A model generated the notes under the pieces. It saw nothing but the letters and a program-made list of their open reading frames with translations. It had not been told where the DNA came from and did no database searches. Shown here in pieces: positions 36,280 to 47,639 of a stretch of 64,000 bases of DNA. The position numbers and the translations under genes are program-made. Source of the DNA: Bathymodiolus brooksi (Eukaryota; Mollusca; Bivalvia; Mytilida; Modiolidae); assembly GCA_963680875.1 (NCBI GenBank), contig OY804589.1, positions 21,658,413 through 21,722,412 on the forward strand, given 5' to 3'. Position 1 is the stretch's first letter; each line of letters begins with the position of its first letter.

Positions 36280-37345
36280 TTAAAAAATTCATTAGATGAT
36301 GTTGGCCTTATTTTCTAGACATTTTGTTTTTTTAATATCCTTAACAATTTGGAGCTACCTTACTCCTATTCGTTGTACGAAACAGGTATTACAAAGTTAT
36401 CAATAAAAATAAACTACTTTAAATCTCTCAAACTCGTGGCATATGTATCAGAATGTTAGCCGTGAAAATTACTTATTTACATCTCTCCAGTAAATGGCAT
36501 AAGCATAAGATTTGTATCCATGGAAATAAACTACCTTACGTCTCTTCATTGTATGATATCTATATATATATTATATATATAGTTTCAGAAGGTTGCCCAT
36601 GATAATAAGCTATCTTATGTTTCGCCAGGGGGACCTTCACTATTCAGGTAACAAAATGTTGTTAGTGAAAACTTACATCTCTCCCGTGTTTCACATTGGT
36701 ATCAGAAAGTGATAATAAGCTACTCAAAGTGATGCCGGTGTGTGAATGAGGTAGCGAAATTGTATTCATAAAATTAAGTTACATTGAATCTGTTCATTGT
36801 ATCACGTAGGTATCAAAGTGTTATCCGTGAAAATATACTACATTGAATTACTCATGTGTGTGCTATTGGTATGAAAGTAATATTCATGAAAATTAGCTAC
36901 CTGACAATCCTTTATTACATGCTATAGATAGAAATCATGATTTCCCCTAATTCTCTTCATTGGAAGATTATCTATGAAAATAAGCTGCATTATGTCTCCC
37001 TAGTCTGTGACATTGGCATCAAAGGGTCATCCATGAAAATATGCTACACGATAGTCCTTCATTACATGGTATAAGTATCATAATATTTTCCAAGTAAATA
37101 TGCTACCTTACATTGTTTTCATTTTCTGATATAGTCATCAAAGCGCTATACATGAAAATATACAATCCTACAACACCCCCTCCCAATATTTAATTCATGT
37201 ACCATCAAAATAATCTGAACTATCTTACACCTCTCCAAATTGTGATATTGGTATCAAATTGTTATCCATTAAAATAAGCTACCTTACATCTTTCAAGCAT
37301 TGATATCAGAAGGTTGTCCATGAAAAATAAGACAACAGAATGTAA
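36280..37345. repeat. Very diverged tandem repeat, about 60-80 bp period
   Basis: About 14 decayed units share the order CTACCTTACATCTCTTCAT, then GATATTGGTATCA, then GTTATCCATGAAAATAAG. Units differ by many substitutions and indels, so the block looks old and no longer homogenised. Confidence 0.65.
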
Positions 37346-37811
37346 CATCTACGTCTCTACTCAATATGGCTAGTGAGTGGAAAGGTTTTTTTTCTTCAGG
37401 TATACCTTTCCTATTTGAAGATGCAACCATATCAGTTCATTCTCGATGGATCTTTCTAATTGTTCTTCATCTTATGGATAAATACATGCATCATTTACAA
37501 ATTTTATGTTGTTTTTATCTCTTTGAATTGAAATTTAATCTGACCCATATGAGTGCCGAGTGAGATGGTTGACCATAACTTTTATTCTGCAGAGAATATA
37601 CAGATGGAAGCCTTTAAATAAACAGAACAACTGGAACAATATTTCTCCCACTATTACGGCGTTTTAACCCGCTGAACAAGTGGTGGAAAAATATGCTATC
37701 CTCTAGAGGATTAAAATGTCTTGTGCCTTCCCCCGTGTCCTAGCAACATAAGTATGTAGATGTCCGCCAAAGGATTTTGAAATACAGTTCGTGTTGAATA
37801 ATGGAAGAAAC

Positions 37812-37980
37812 AAATTTTCCCTCAGTTGCCCATGTGGGTTACGATATTTCTCCACTCTCGAGAGTTAAGAGTTAAATTTAAAATTTTAACCACTCTCCTG
37901 ACGGCTTGTGGTTAACATTTTTAATTTAACTCTCTTGAGTGGAGGAATATCGTAAAATACGGGCAACTGAAGGAGAATTT
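37812..37980. repeat. Foldback (palindromic) element
   Basis: The left arm (TCAGTTGCCC, CGATATTTCTCCACTC, GAGAGTTAA, TTTTAACCA) is mirrored by the right arm (TGGTTAACAT, TTAACTCTC, GAGTGGAGGAATATCG, GGGCAACTGA). The central loop is about 16 nt. Arms are about 70 bp with several mismatches. No ORF, so it is MITE-like. Confidence 0.8.
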
Positions 37981-37999
37981 ATATATCTCCTTAACCTTG

Positions 38000-39300
38000 T
38001 TTGTGTGTGTATGTGTAAGTGCGTGTATTTAAATTGTCTAAGGAATCAATAAAATCACACATATACATGAAGTAGGATCTGAAATAAATATCATAAGGAC
38101 CACAAAAGAGCATAACTTTTCATTTTGTATTTCAGATTGTCTAATTTTTATTGACCTGGGGTCACAATCTACTGCTATTACTAATATGGAAATATTACAT
38201 TTCCAAAACTATCAATGTGTAGTTGCCATTTCTCTGATATTTCAACATTTCAACGGTCAACGGAGTAATTATTTTTCCTATCAAATCCCCGCTACAACGA
38301 CGTGCGTGGTTACAATTATATGATATCATACTGTGTTTGTAAATATTCGTGCAAAACAAAATTCACACGTTGTTATATGTAATATGTATCATACCATTCA
38401 AATACTAGTTGAGCGAATTTTATAAATTTTTTGCACTTTTTTGTTATTGTGTCAAATTGCAAAATATAAATTGTATGTTCAGATCTAATTAAATCAAAAG
38501 ACTTCACTCTAGAGATAGTGACTTATTTCTCAACAGTATTACACATAATTTAACTTAAGCATGCTTTATTGTCATAAAACAACAAAGCGATTCGACACCG
38601 GTTATACAAGATAAAGATACCTTCTCTATATTACACATGCCTATAAAGAACACAATAAGTGTATATATTGCACTGCATGTACGAAGAGAGGAAGATTTCT
38701 AGCTAGCCCTCTAGCCTTCACTTCTTTATTCACTCCTCGAAATAGCGATAAGTCAATATCACTCTGAGGTAGTCTTTGGCTGAATAACAAAACATATTTC
38801 TCATCTTAGCGTTACTCGTCTGTAATACGAAAAACAAATTATGATTCTTCAGATGATCGTGTTTACGTAAATGACATCATTTTGTCTGTGCGTCGGTGAT
38901 TCTACAATAAAGAAGAAGTAATCAATATTTCCAACTACATTTTTATGTATATTAAGTATAATATGAAGAAAATACTTCCATTGTAGTGTTGCCAGTATCA
39001 TTTCTGTTTTGGTGTCTAACTGTGCTAAGGTTTATTATATATATTAGATAAAGAAAACAACCAATCCATTGGCCAATTGTAATGAGAGTCACATGATATA
39101 ATTTGGACATTTTGTTTCTAAAAATAACAAATTTTTAATACTGTTGCCCGGTGAATAATTCTTTTATTTACCGGTAAGTAACCACCAGCAAGCCTCTGCG
39201 CGAACACGTGCTATATCACACACACAATACGTAATTACTATAGGCAAACAAAGTAATGGTGGTGTCGAAGATTTGAAACGCCACTAATGTTAACGGTGAC
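38000..39300. other. Intergenic AT-rich DNA with nothing recognised
   Basis: Apart from a short TG-rich run near 38005, I see no repeat structure, exon or RNA gene that I can support. Confidence 0.4.
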
Positions 39301-39306
39301 ACAAAT

Positions 39307-39498
39307 ATGAGAAGGAAGCGACAACGATATGTTTTAGACAACTTATTGGTTAACGGAAGGGATTTTAATTTTGAGACACCTGAAGCATTTATTGAAGTAT
39401 TAGGGAAAGTTTACGTTGATGCTAGGAAAAATTCTAACATAATTATACATGTAATAAACAAAAACAGATTAAACGGAAAACTTGAAATACTTCATTAG
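39307..39498 (+). CDS. Unrecognised 63-codon ORF
   Basis: A basic N terminus (MRRKRQR), then a mixed hydrophilic stretch containing FNFETPEAFIEVLGKVYVDA, ending in TAG. I recognise no domain. It is unusual for this AT-rich region in having an ordinary protein-like composition, and it lies just upstream of the RT fragment on the same strand. It could be a 5' remnant of the same retroelement, a small gene or exon, or chance. No splice signal or promoter decides between these. Confidence 0.2.
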   Translation: MRRKRQRYVLDNLLVNGRDFNFETPEAFIEVLGKVYVDARKNSNIIIHVINKNRLNGKLEILH

Positions 39499-39604
39499 CA
39501 TAAAATTAGAACTTATAATTTATCTCTTCGAAGTGTTTAGTTGCTTAAAAGACACACCATAAAATGACTCTGTTTTACCTCTTCAGCTAAGAAAACTGAG
39601 AAGG

Positions 39605-40096
39605 TATTTTTTTCTATATATCGTTTTTTCTATATATGACGTTTTATCTATCAATAATTCTAGATTTGCAGAATTTCATCCAGAGCTGGAAGTTAAAGAG
39701 ACCACAGATACCGCTTCGTCCGCATCATGTTTGGACTTATACCTCGAATTTGACGACAGTGGTCAAATCAGTACTAAAATTTATGATAAACGGGACGACT
39801 TCAATTTTAAGATCATAAATTTTCTAAATATGTGCAGCAATATACCAGCTTCTCCTGCATATGGTGTTTACATCTCGCAATTGATTCGTTATGCAAGGGC
39901 CAGTAGCAATTATTCTGCTTTCTTGAAACGTCATCTTCATCTGAGAAACAGGCTACTGGACCAGGGCTATGAAAAGATTCGCCTTATTCGATCTCTTAAA
40001 AAGTTTATATTCCGATACCAAGATCTTGTCGAAATATATTCCGTCTCTGCAGAAAAGAATATAAACGATGGATTTTCAAATAGTGAAAATGTATAA
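39605..40096 (+). pseudogene. Reverse transcriptase C-terminal fragment, copy 3
   Basis: From 39638 a 153-codon open register begins at the remains of the catalytic block. TATGACGTT reads YDV where the family has YxDDV, consistent with a small deletion, and is followed by LSINNSRF. Then come FHPELEVKETTDT, LDLYLEFDDSG, KIYDKRDDFNFKIINF, APAYGVYISQLIRYARA (written SPAYG here) and LRNRLLDQGYEKIRLIRSL, with a longer C-terminal tail to TAA at 40096. It is the same RT family as copies 1 and 2 but a distinct, more diverged lineage. The upstream RT blocks are absent. It lies just past the 3' end of gene 1 on the opposite strand. Confidence 0.7.
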
Positions 40097-40535
40097 AGAT
40101 ACGGATTCAACAAAAATGTCAAAAATATTTTTTTATCAATGTGTGACATAAAAGTGTTTTTGACATTTGGCGCTGATTTTACCTGTTTTGTTCAAGTATT
40201 GTTGTAAATATTGTTATAGTGACAGCCGAAAACTTTGAGCCGTAATGAAAGGGGGAGGTTTGGCGCTTTCAAATCTGATTCAACCCACCATTTCTTTAGA
40301 AATGCCTGTACCAAGTCAGGGTCATTACGGTTTTCACAGTTTTCCGATTGTTGACTGATTTTGTCTGTTTATATACTTATGAGTTTTGACTTTCCCTTTG
40401 TAAGATTGTTCGGAGTTCGGTAACTTTGGTACTACCCTTACTTATATCAATTTTCCAAGAAAATGCGAATAATAAATAAAAGTCAGGAGAAAATACAAAA
40501 TGAAACCGTTATGCAGTATTGGTTTGTGACATTGG

Positions 40536-40725
40536 TTACAATTCATCCAATATCGCGGTAGTAAAGTGTAAATTAAGATATGTGATTGGTTTGTTATGTG
40601 TTAGGATGATGTCTCCATGGAACAACTGTTGATTCTGTGTATCAGTAGTATCAATATTAAAGCTTAATATATTATCAATAGGTAACGTTTTATCGCCATG
40701 ACATAGCCAGTAACTAGTTATTTCT
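40536..40725 (-). CDS. Terminal exon of receptor gene 1: cytoplasmic tail with ITIM-like motif
   Basis: Starts after the acceptor GGAGGCTATAG in phase 2, matching the phase-2 donor of the 37-bp exon at 42017-42053. It encodes 62 residues to TAA at 40536. The tail reads EITSYWLCHGDK, then FNIDTTDTQNQQLFHGD, then KPITYLNLHF, ending LDEL. ITYLNL fits the ITIM consensus (S/I/V/L-x-Y-x-x-I/V/L), which when phosphorylated recruits SH2 phosphatases in known immune receptors. The assignment as the last exon is an inference from phase, reading frame and position. No other stop-bounded candidate exon of the right phase was seen nearby. A clear AATAAA was not found downstream. Confidence 0.6.
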
Positions 40726-40742
40726 CTATAGCCTCCAAACAT

Positions 40743-42000
40743 CTAATCACCCATACATCCAACAGTAATCTAAGTCAATAACTAAGCATATTCCAAAACA
40801 GTTTCAGAAGAAGATTGTATAGGTTTGTAAGGGGAAATTATCGTTTTCCTATTTTAATGAGTTTTTGTGTGATGAACATGGTATTTAATGCTTTGAATAA
40901 ATAGGTAACAGATATGTAAAAGTTCAATTTTACCACAATCATTCTACAGACCTGTATTCTGTTGTAATCCATTATATATATGTAAATCTGAGTTGGAGGA
41001 TCTACAAGACAAGACACATAAACACTGTTATACTAAAGTGACATAACTGTTATTTATTGGAGACAAGTTACTAAATAGTTATTCGTTCTGGCTGGATCTC
41101 AACACCTACCAACATGAAAATCATATTTGTATTCATCTTGCCCAAAATCTCGAATTGAAAGTTAAACCTCAAGCACATCAAAATAATCGTATATATCAAT
41201 AGTTAGCAGTTTATCTATCATATCAAAGAAACTACCACTCAGGGAACACTTTCATCGTCATCATATGAAATCAAGGTTTATCATAACATGAAATATTCTA
41301 CTATTTATATCGTGACAGAGATATCAACTGTTTCTATGACTTAGTATTGATCTACGTATACAATATGTCTCCCATCATCATTAACACCAATGAATGGTTT
41401 TGTGAATCAAAGATACTAGGTATCACAAAACGGTAACGATTGTTCATAGAACTTTCTAACACTACTTCGGATTTGTATTTTATATTTATTTCTGATTGTA
41501 TCTTTTAAAATTCATTGACCAGTATATTTACCCACTCTTTCGACAATATGGTAATATGGATATAATGTTAAAGTGATGATATATAGGGTGGGGGTTGACA
41601 GAGGAGTGGTTGGTTTTGCTATGATTGGATATATTGTCAACAACAGCTATGTGTTCAAATGTATTGGAACATTTCGTTTATCTTGCTCCATAACGATAAT
41701 AAACGGAGGAGCAAAAATACCACACCATCAGAACAATTCCAAAATACAATAGATATATCGTAGACAAGGAGGCAAAAGCGATATTTCTAAAAACATATTC
41801 ATGTGACTTATCAACTTCCTGCCTTGAAAAGTGGCTGCTTAACTAGCTCCTTGAGAACAAACCCCCTCCCCTCTTAGGGAAATAATACGTTCATGTAAGT
41901 GTTTTCCAATTGTGAGTAAAATGCCTAGATTCACATTAAAAATACAGAAAAACACAGTTATTTTAACTTTGCACTTTTAGCTGTTGTTTTGTTTGTTGAA
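40743..42000. other. Gene 1 intron, nothing recognised
   Basis: AT-rich sequence with ordinary short ORFs and no repeat structure that I can define. Confidence 0.45.
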
Positions 42001-42016
42001 TGTATTCAGTACTCAC

Positions 42017-42053
42017 CCAGTGTCTCCAGTTGTGTCATAAATTCCACTTTCTG
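42017..42053 (-). CDS. Short juxtamembrane cytoplasmic exon of receptor gene 1
   Basis: A 37-bp exon between acceptor CTATTTATAG and donor GTGAGTACTG. With phase-1 entry (from the transmembrane exon ending CCA G) and phase-2 exit it reads AESGIYDTTGDTG. This is a Tyr-containing segment of the type found in cytoplasmic tails of molluscan adhesion receptors. Both flanking phases agree with the neighbouring exons, which is the main support for so small an exon. Confidence 0.55.
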
Positions 42054-42189
42054 CTATAAATAGAAATTAAGCTTAATAAAGTAAATGATGTTTTAAATTC
42101 GTTGAATTACGGTCATTATTTACAAATTTCAAACCTCTAACTTGTATTATTCTCTGACTACTTGGTATTACTATTCTCACTTCTTCATA

Positions 42190-42540
42190 CAACACAATGG
42201 TAGGTAATGGTCAGCGTGCTCGTCTCGAGTGCGGTATATCGTGTGTTCGAAACCCGGTCGGGTCAAACCAAAGACTATTAAATTGGTATATTTTGCTTCT
42301 CTGCTAATCACACATCACCAAGGAGAAAGACCAGCGAATGGTTGGCTCAGAATAAGAATAATGTGTTAGAGTGTTAGACATGCCTACCCACGGACTGCTG
42401 TTTCGGTAAACTAGCACTAAGTCCAACAAAGCGGACATCATTATTATTTCATTGAATATGTAGCTTGTTCTTGTCATGATATAGCTGTAAACATTTCCCA
42501 GTGGCGTTATACAACACTCACACACTCACTCTCGTCTTCA
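42190..42540 (+). repeat. tRNA-derived SINE, family III
   Basis: GTAATGGTCAGCGTGCTCGT (A box), TATCGTGTGTTCGAAACCCG (B box), ATGGTTGGCTCAGAATAAG, ending in GATATAGCTGTAAACATTTC and a CACTCACACACTCACTC tail. This is the best preserved copy of the family in the window. Confidence 0.8.
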
Positions 42541-43602
42541 TAATCATATCATAATTTTATGAGTTATTATGAGTCAGTCAAAACACAGTTATCATTGTCG
42601 TAGATTGTGTTGGCAAATCAGCCACGATTCCGTTGAAATCATTTTTCTGTTTTCATCTCCATTTTCCAACATGATTATTTCTGATAAGATACGTACTGAA
42701 ACAGATATTGCCTACCCTGCCGGAGAACCTTAACTTAACATTGGTTTGTATGCGGTTCTTGATATTTGATGTTTTGACTTATGGTTTTTCATATGTTTTT
42801 GATTTGTTTTTATTTTTGACTTGTTTTTGTTTTTGTCTTTGTTTTTGTTTTCGCTTTGTCTTGTTTTTTGTTTTTTATTATTTTGTTTACTTTTTGTTAT
42901 CGGACTTTCACTTTAATATCTGTACGGAATTAAGCATTGCTGTCCTATAAATAAAACGGAAAACATGCACACATGTCTCAAATCTTCCATGCATGTTCTT
43001 CAATGTGCATAACACTACAAATAACATATGGACTGTTTATGTAATAAATGTTGATTTTGAATGCATACACATATATTTGAGTCAGATATGATAAATAAAA
43101 TATTGAGTTGAGTGTTGAAATGACCTTTTAAAACAGATAGAGTTAAACAGTGATAATCTGATATAATGTGACATTACATGTTACTCGTAGTCGAATTATA
43201 TGGTAAAGCTTACATATACATGTACTAGTACTTTCCCCTTGATGATATATTAACTAACTGACCAATCAGAGCTTAGAACATATACTGAAGCAGTCATTTT
43301 AAACGAAAAAGGACCAGTTCGCTTTGTTGTAGTTGGGATTTTATTTTAAATGTAATGGCATAAATATGCTTGGTAATTGAAGATCAATATGCATTTATTT
43401 AATAAGGATTATCTTTAGCACAAATGTTAAACATCCCATGATATTCTTACAGAACGAAGAATAATCGTGTACCTTTCAGAAAATTGCATAGAAGTCTTGT
43501 TGTACATGTATTGTTGCTTCCAATTCTCCGATATCACCCAGAATATGACCATCCCCGGATTTTTAACATGAGCAACCGTCCTTGTTTCGTCAATTCACTC
43601 AT
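42541..43602. other. Gene 1 intron with a T-rich tract
   Basis: 42760-42900 is a T-rich low-complexity run with TTTTTGTTTTTG words. An ORF across it is a composition artefact. Nothing else is recognised. Confidence 0.5.
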
Positions 43603-43803
43603 GTATCTATTTAGATCTATGCATATTAAATCTATTTAGATCTATGCATATTTGATCTAATTTGGTGTATGCATGTTCAATCTATTTAAATCTATGCATA
43701 TTCAATCTATTTAGATCTTTGCATATTCAATCTATTTAGATCTATGCATATTCAATCTAGTTAGATCTATGCATATTCAATCTATTTAGATCTATGTATA
43801 TTC
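43603..43803. repeat. 25-bp tandem repeat, eight units, next to the transmembrane exon
   Basis: Unit TCTATTTAGATCTATGCATA plus TTCAA, with a few substitutions. Each unit contains AGATCT and ATGCAT palindromes. It begins almost at the donor site of the transmembrane exon. Confidence 0.9.
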
Positions 43804-43807
43804 ATAC

Positions 43808-43922
43808 CTGGTTTCCTAAGTCTATATCGCTTCAGAATATAAATAAATACAATAATTAAACCTATAACTACAGCTGTTGATCCAATGCCAGCCCCAATGT
43901 CAACTGTGGTCATCCTCGGATC
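43808..43922 (-). CDS. Transmembrane exon of receptor gene 1
   Basis: A 115-bp exon reading DPRMTTVDIGAGIGSTA, then a hydrophobic run VVIGLIIVFIYIL, then a basic stop-transfer KRYRLRK and P. The donor GTATGAATAT after 43808 is phase 1. The acceptor is TAG directly before 43922, giving phase 0. The alternative ACAG three bases upstream would put an in-frame TAG at the start. It lies downstream of three TSP1 exons and upstream of the cytoplasmic exon, as expected for a type I receptor. The phase-1 donors of the TSP1 exons do not match this phase-0 entry, so a linker exon appears to be missing from my model. Confidence 0.7.
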
Positions 43923-43989
43923 CTACTGTAAAAAGGGAGGTTCATCATGAAATATAATATCGTTGTCGTATGTTATTTTATGTAGAGCA

Positions 43990-44120
43990 GCCGATGTTGT
44001 TGCGAGCGTATATGTTAGTTAGATTTTTATTTACCTATGCAAAAGGTGCCCATCAGCGAGATGAATTACTGCCCCTGGCGAGATTTACTTGACACAAATA
44101 GTCTATTCGGTCCATTCAGT
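43990..44120 (+). repeat. Degenerate tRNA-derived SINE, family II
   Basis: GCGAGATGAATTACTGCCCC and TGGCGAGATTTACTTGACAC, then CCATTCAGTGACC, align with the family consensus TGAGTTCGAATCCC, GGCGAGGTGTACTCGATAC, AGTGACTTGC. It is strongly decayed. Confidence 0.45.
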
Positions 44121-45040
44121 GACCCCGTGAATATTTATATGGTGAGTGATATGTAATTATCTGTGATCCCACCACAGAAACTAGATATTAGTAAAATGTT
44201 GAAATAGTATTGACATCATTCTAGCTTTGTTTCTGTAAAATGTCACTTTTACACACAACAAAGATCTGCATGTGTAACTGTATCATTGCAATGCATTGCA
44301 TACAGTTTAATATGTACAGGCGCCGATACATTTGAAAATATACAATTCCCTCACGAATAATCCACTGTCGTAAGCAATATGAAAAGCGAAAGAACGAAAC
44401 ATGAATTGAAAGTGAATCTTTCGAATGCACAAGCGAGGGACAATACATGTGTGCCATATTGGAGTTCGTATAGAACTATAATTGCTACATCATATTCACT
44501 TGATATACAGGCATATTGTATTATCTTCATTTTCCGTGTACATGTACAAAAATAAACTACATATTGAGGGAGACAATACACAGATAATACATGTTGCAAA
44601 ATGTCTTTCTTTTTAAATAATTAACGATATCAGAAATATATTGAATACAACATCAATTTACGAGGACAAAAATACAAATTGGTATGCATTTTCTTCCTTT
44701 GATATCAAAATAATTATTTGATTTTTTTAATGTTAGTATGCACAACGGTCCTGACCAAATACATGACATCACTTTTCAATGATGCCCATAGCTTGACCGA
44801 TAATCCGCATGTGCGAATTAAAATATATCTGTAGTTTAATTATTACATTGTTTATATAGCCAAAGGAGGACGTCATATTATAGTTTATATTCTGTATTCA
44901 TTTAATCTTTGAAATATGAATTAAAACACAAACTGATAAAATAAATATATTTTCACTTTCTGGCTATTTGTATTATTATTCACATTGTTTCACTCTCACA
45001 AGTAAGCACCACTCTACTGGTCAAGGTGCAAAGTCATATA
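44121..45040. other. Gene 1 intron; expected location of an unidentified linker exon
   Basis: By splice phase, a short exon with phase-1 entry and phase-0 exit should lie between 45112 and 43925. I examined this stretch and could not pick a convincing candidate. Confidence 0.4.
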
Positions 45041-45111
45041 CACTTAACTCAGTAGAAGAGAATACAAACATACACTATATATTTACTGAATTAAGCAATT
45101 CTAAAATTTAC

Positions 45112-45282
45112 CTGGACAGAACTTTATAGAGCATGAATCAATTTCTGTGTCATTTCCTTGACAATCTGATCCCCCATGTGCAGGCTCTGGATTCTTACAT
45201 TCATGATATCGTGACCTTGATCCACTACCACATGTCACTGAACATGAATTCCAATCCTGCCATGTATCCCAGTTTCCATTTA
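45112..45282 (-). CDS. TSP1 exon of receptor gene 1 (third intact)
   Basis: A 171-bp phase 1-1 exon between acceptor TTATTTAG and donor GTAAATTTTAG. It is one full TSP1 module: NGNWDTWQDWNSC (W-x-x-W-x-x-W), CSVTCGSG (fucosylation-type C-x-x-T-C-x-x-G), RSRYHEC, NPEPAHGGSDC, then two final Cys. It is the near twin of the exon at 46116-46286. The flanking intron DNA is duplicated as well, at an offset of 1,004 bp, so this pair arose by local tandem duplication. Confidence 0.85.
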
Positions 45283-46115
45283 CTAAATAAATAAAATGAA
45301 ATATAAGTGTTAAGAAAAACGATTACAATTGAAAAATCACCAGAATATAATTTTCTGTATTGTCCAAATCATCATAGAGTTTACAAATTGCCGTCCACAT
45401 TGAACATTTGCTATTTATCACGATTTTACCCTTTGTGGACATTACTGTCTGCGAATATTTCCTAAAGACAGAAAAGCATCCGCATTTTTGCCGAAACCGT
45501 TATCCATTTCGAACGTATAGAACCATACAAATATGGACGGTCATAGGATGATATTGATATTGCTACATAAGTTGTACACACAAAATGAACGACGTGACCT
45601 GATATTTGCCTATGTTAACCATGTCTTTCATTTCACACTATATGTCTAAGTCAGACCATATAAGCCACCGGTGTACAAAGTTCAAAGATATTACAAATGT
45701 AACATTAACTAAAACAAAGACACGATTGAGTGATTGATTATTGTTTATCGTTAGCAGTATCTGATCTATTTGCATGATGTGAACCATTGTACACACAAGT
45801 GGTCTCTTGTTGATATTTCCCATCAAAACAGAAAGTGAATGTAATTACAACTTGTTTCGCAATGGACAACATGTACAAATGAGACAGATGTACCATACAA
45901 ACCATATTTCGGTTTATATATAAACTTAGTATGGGATACATTATATTATATACTTTTTTCCTACCTTCTTATTAGTGTTCCCATTCCTCTATCAATCTAC
46001 TAAGAGCTCATTTATGCTTTGAAATCTTTTAATGAGACAATTAACACTTAATTCAGTAGAATGCAGTACACACATACATCATGTATTCCCTGAATTAAAC
46101 TATTTTAAAATTTAC

Positions 46116-46286
46116 CTGGACACACCTTCATAGAGCACGATTCAATTGCTGTGTTATGTCCTTGACAGTTTGAACCCCCATGTGCAGGCTCTGGATTGTT
46201 ACATTCCTGATATCGTGACCTTGTTCCACTACCACATGTCACTGAACATGAATTCCAATCTTGCCATGTACCCCAGTTTCCATTTA
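46116..46286 (-). CDS. TSP1 exon of receptor gene 1 (second intact)
   Basis: A 171-bp phase 1-1 exon. Module: NGNWGTWQDWNSC, CSVTCGSG, RSRYQEC, NPEPAHGGSNC and a closing CSMKVC. All six Cys and the Trp ladder are present. The acceptor is TATATTTAG and the donor GTAAATTTTAAAA. Duplicated sequence around it (46040-46570) matches 45040-45620. Confidence 0.88.
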
Positions 46287-46730
46287 CTAAATATATAAAA
46301 TGAAATATAATTGTCTTTATTATCGCAATCATCATAAAGTTTACAAGTTGCCGTCCACATTGACAATTTGCTATTTATCACGATTTTACCGTTTGTGGAC
46401 ATTACTGTCCGCGTATATTTCCTAAAGACAGAAAAGCATTCGCATTTTTGTCGAAACTGTTATCCATTTCGAACGTATAGAACCGTACAAACATGGATGG
46501 CATATATTATGATATTGCTGTTGCTACATAAGTTGTACACACAAAATAAACGTGACCTGATATTACAAATGTATTTGTTTTATTACCTTGTAAAGACTCC
46601 CAATTTTGAATAATCTTTTGCATATATTTTATTATTCTATAAGACGACCTTAGAGTCTACATTGTATACATGAGCTGAATTGACAACGTTGGGACAGTAG
46701 TGAGTAAATGCTTACACATATAACACATAC

Positions 46731-46904
46731 CTGGACATGAGATGGCTGTAGAGCATGAACCAGTTTCAGTTTCCAATCCTAGGCAAGGAGAACCACCATT
46801 TACAGGTGACGGATTATCACAGGCTCTATATCGTGTCCTTGTTCCTCCTACACATGTCTTTGTACACTGAGTCCAGCTTCCCCACAAACTCCAGTTTCCA
46901 TTTA
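46731..46904 (-). CDS. TSP1 exon of receptor gene 1 (first intact)
   Basis: A 174-bp phase 1-1 exon with acceptor TGTCTATTAG and donor GTATGTGTTA. Module: NGNWSLWGSWTQC, CTKTCVGG, RTRYRAC, NPSPVNGGSPC, then CSTAISC. It belongs to the VGG-RTRYR subtype, the same as the exons at 2659-2832 and 52783-52954, whereas the two downstream modules are of the GSG-RSRY subtype. So at least two TSP1 exon lineages exist in this gene family. Confidence 0.87.
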
Positions 46905-47204
46905 CTAATAGACAAATGCTAGGCGTTGTTGATGAAGGTTGATTTATGTCTTTTCTAGCTTAAGCACAGCATATTGCAATAAAATATCAAATATATCTGT
47001 TGGTTTTCTATGTTGTTGATCAAAGAATGTTATACTACAATAATTCCTGTTTATCAAAGCAGTTAGTTATTTTGAAGGATATGATAAATAGTGTAACATC
47101 AGTTTTAGCTATCAAGTATGGTATTCAATTTCATAAAATATTCTTATGCAACTACCTGTTCCTTTTGCTTTGTTGATAATTTAGTCAAAATATAAAGCAT
47201 ATTC

Positions 47205-47360
47205 GTCTGACAATTTAACCCAGCAGTGATAAAATTAGATTTGTGAGCTGCCAAAGTGTATGTACTCGACGGGATTGAACTCATACCATTGTTACACTAC
47301 AGCACCATTCGCTTAGCCTTATGTCCAGCGCCCTAGATCACTCGGTCACCTCCCGTGTCT
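47205..47360 (-). repeat. tRNA-derived SINE, family I
   Basis: Reverse strand: CTAGGGCGCTGGACATAAGG, AAGCGAATGGTGCTGTAGTG, a B box with one base missing (GAGTTCAATCCCGTCGAG), then CTAATTTTATCACTGCTGGG. Confidence 0.65.
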
Positions 47361-47639
47361 ATTGATATATATATTGGCTGAACATCACAAAGAAATGGCT
47401 GTATTTACTTGTTGAATTACAATGTTTTTGGCATAGAAACTGTACTTTTACACAGTGAACATAAATCTGCTGAAAGTTTTGTAAATGAATTGTATTCAAT
47501 ACAATATGTTTGATATAATAATCCAGATGTACACCGTTACATCTGTCTATGGCCATGAATTTTAACTATCGTGTTTTATTTCATAAACTAATCACCCACG
47601 ACTAGACATTGCTATCATCGTTCTCGGTAAGTAATTGAC

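Noticed and set aside
42708..42950. 80-codon Phe/Leu-rich ORF resembling a membrane protein
   Set aside because: Produced by a T-rich low-complexity tract. Not conserved elsewhere in the window.
44221..44599. Two overlapping minus-strand ORFs as a candidate for the missing linker exon
   Set aside because: No acceptor/donor pair with phase-1 entry and phase-0 exit could be supported, and there is no recognisable domain.
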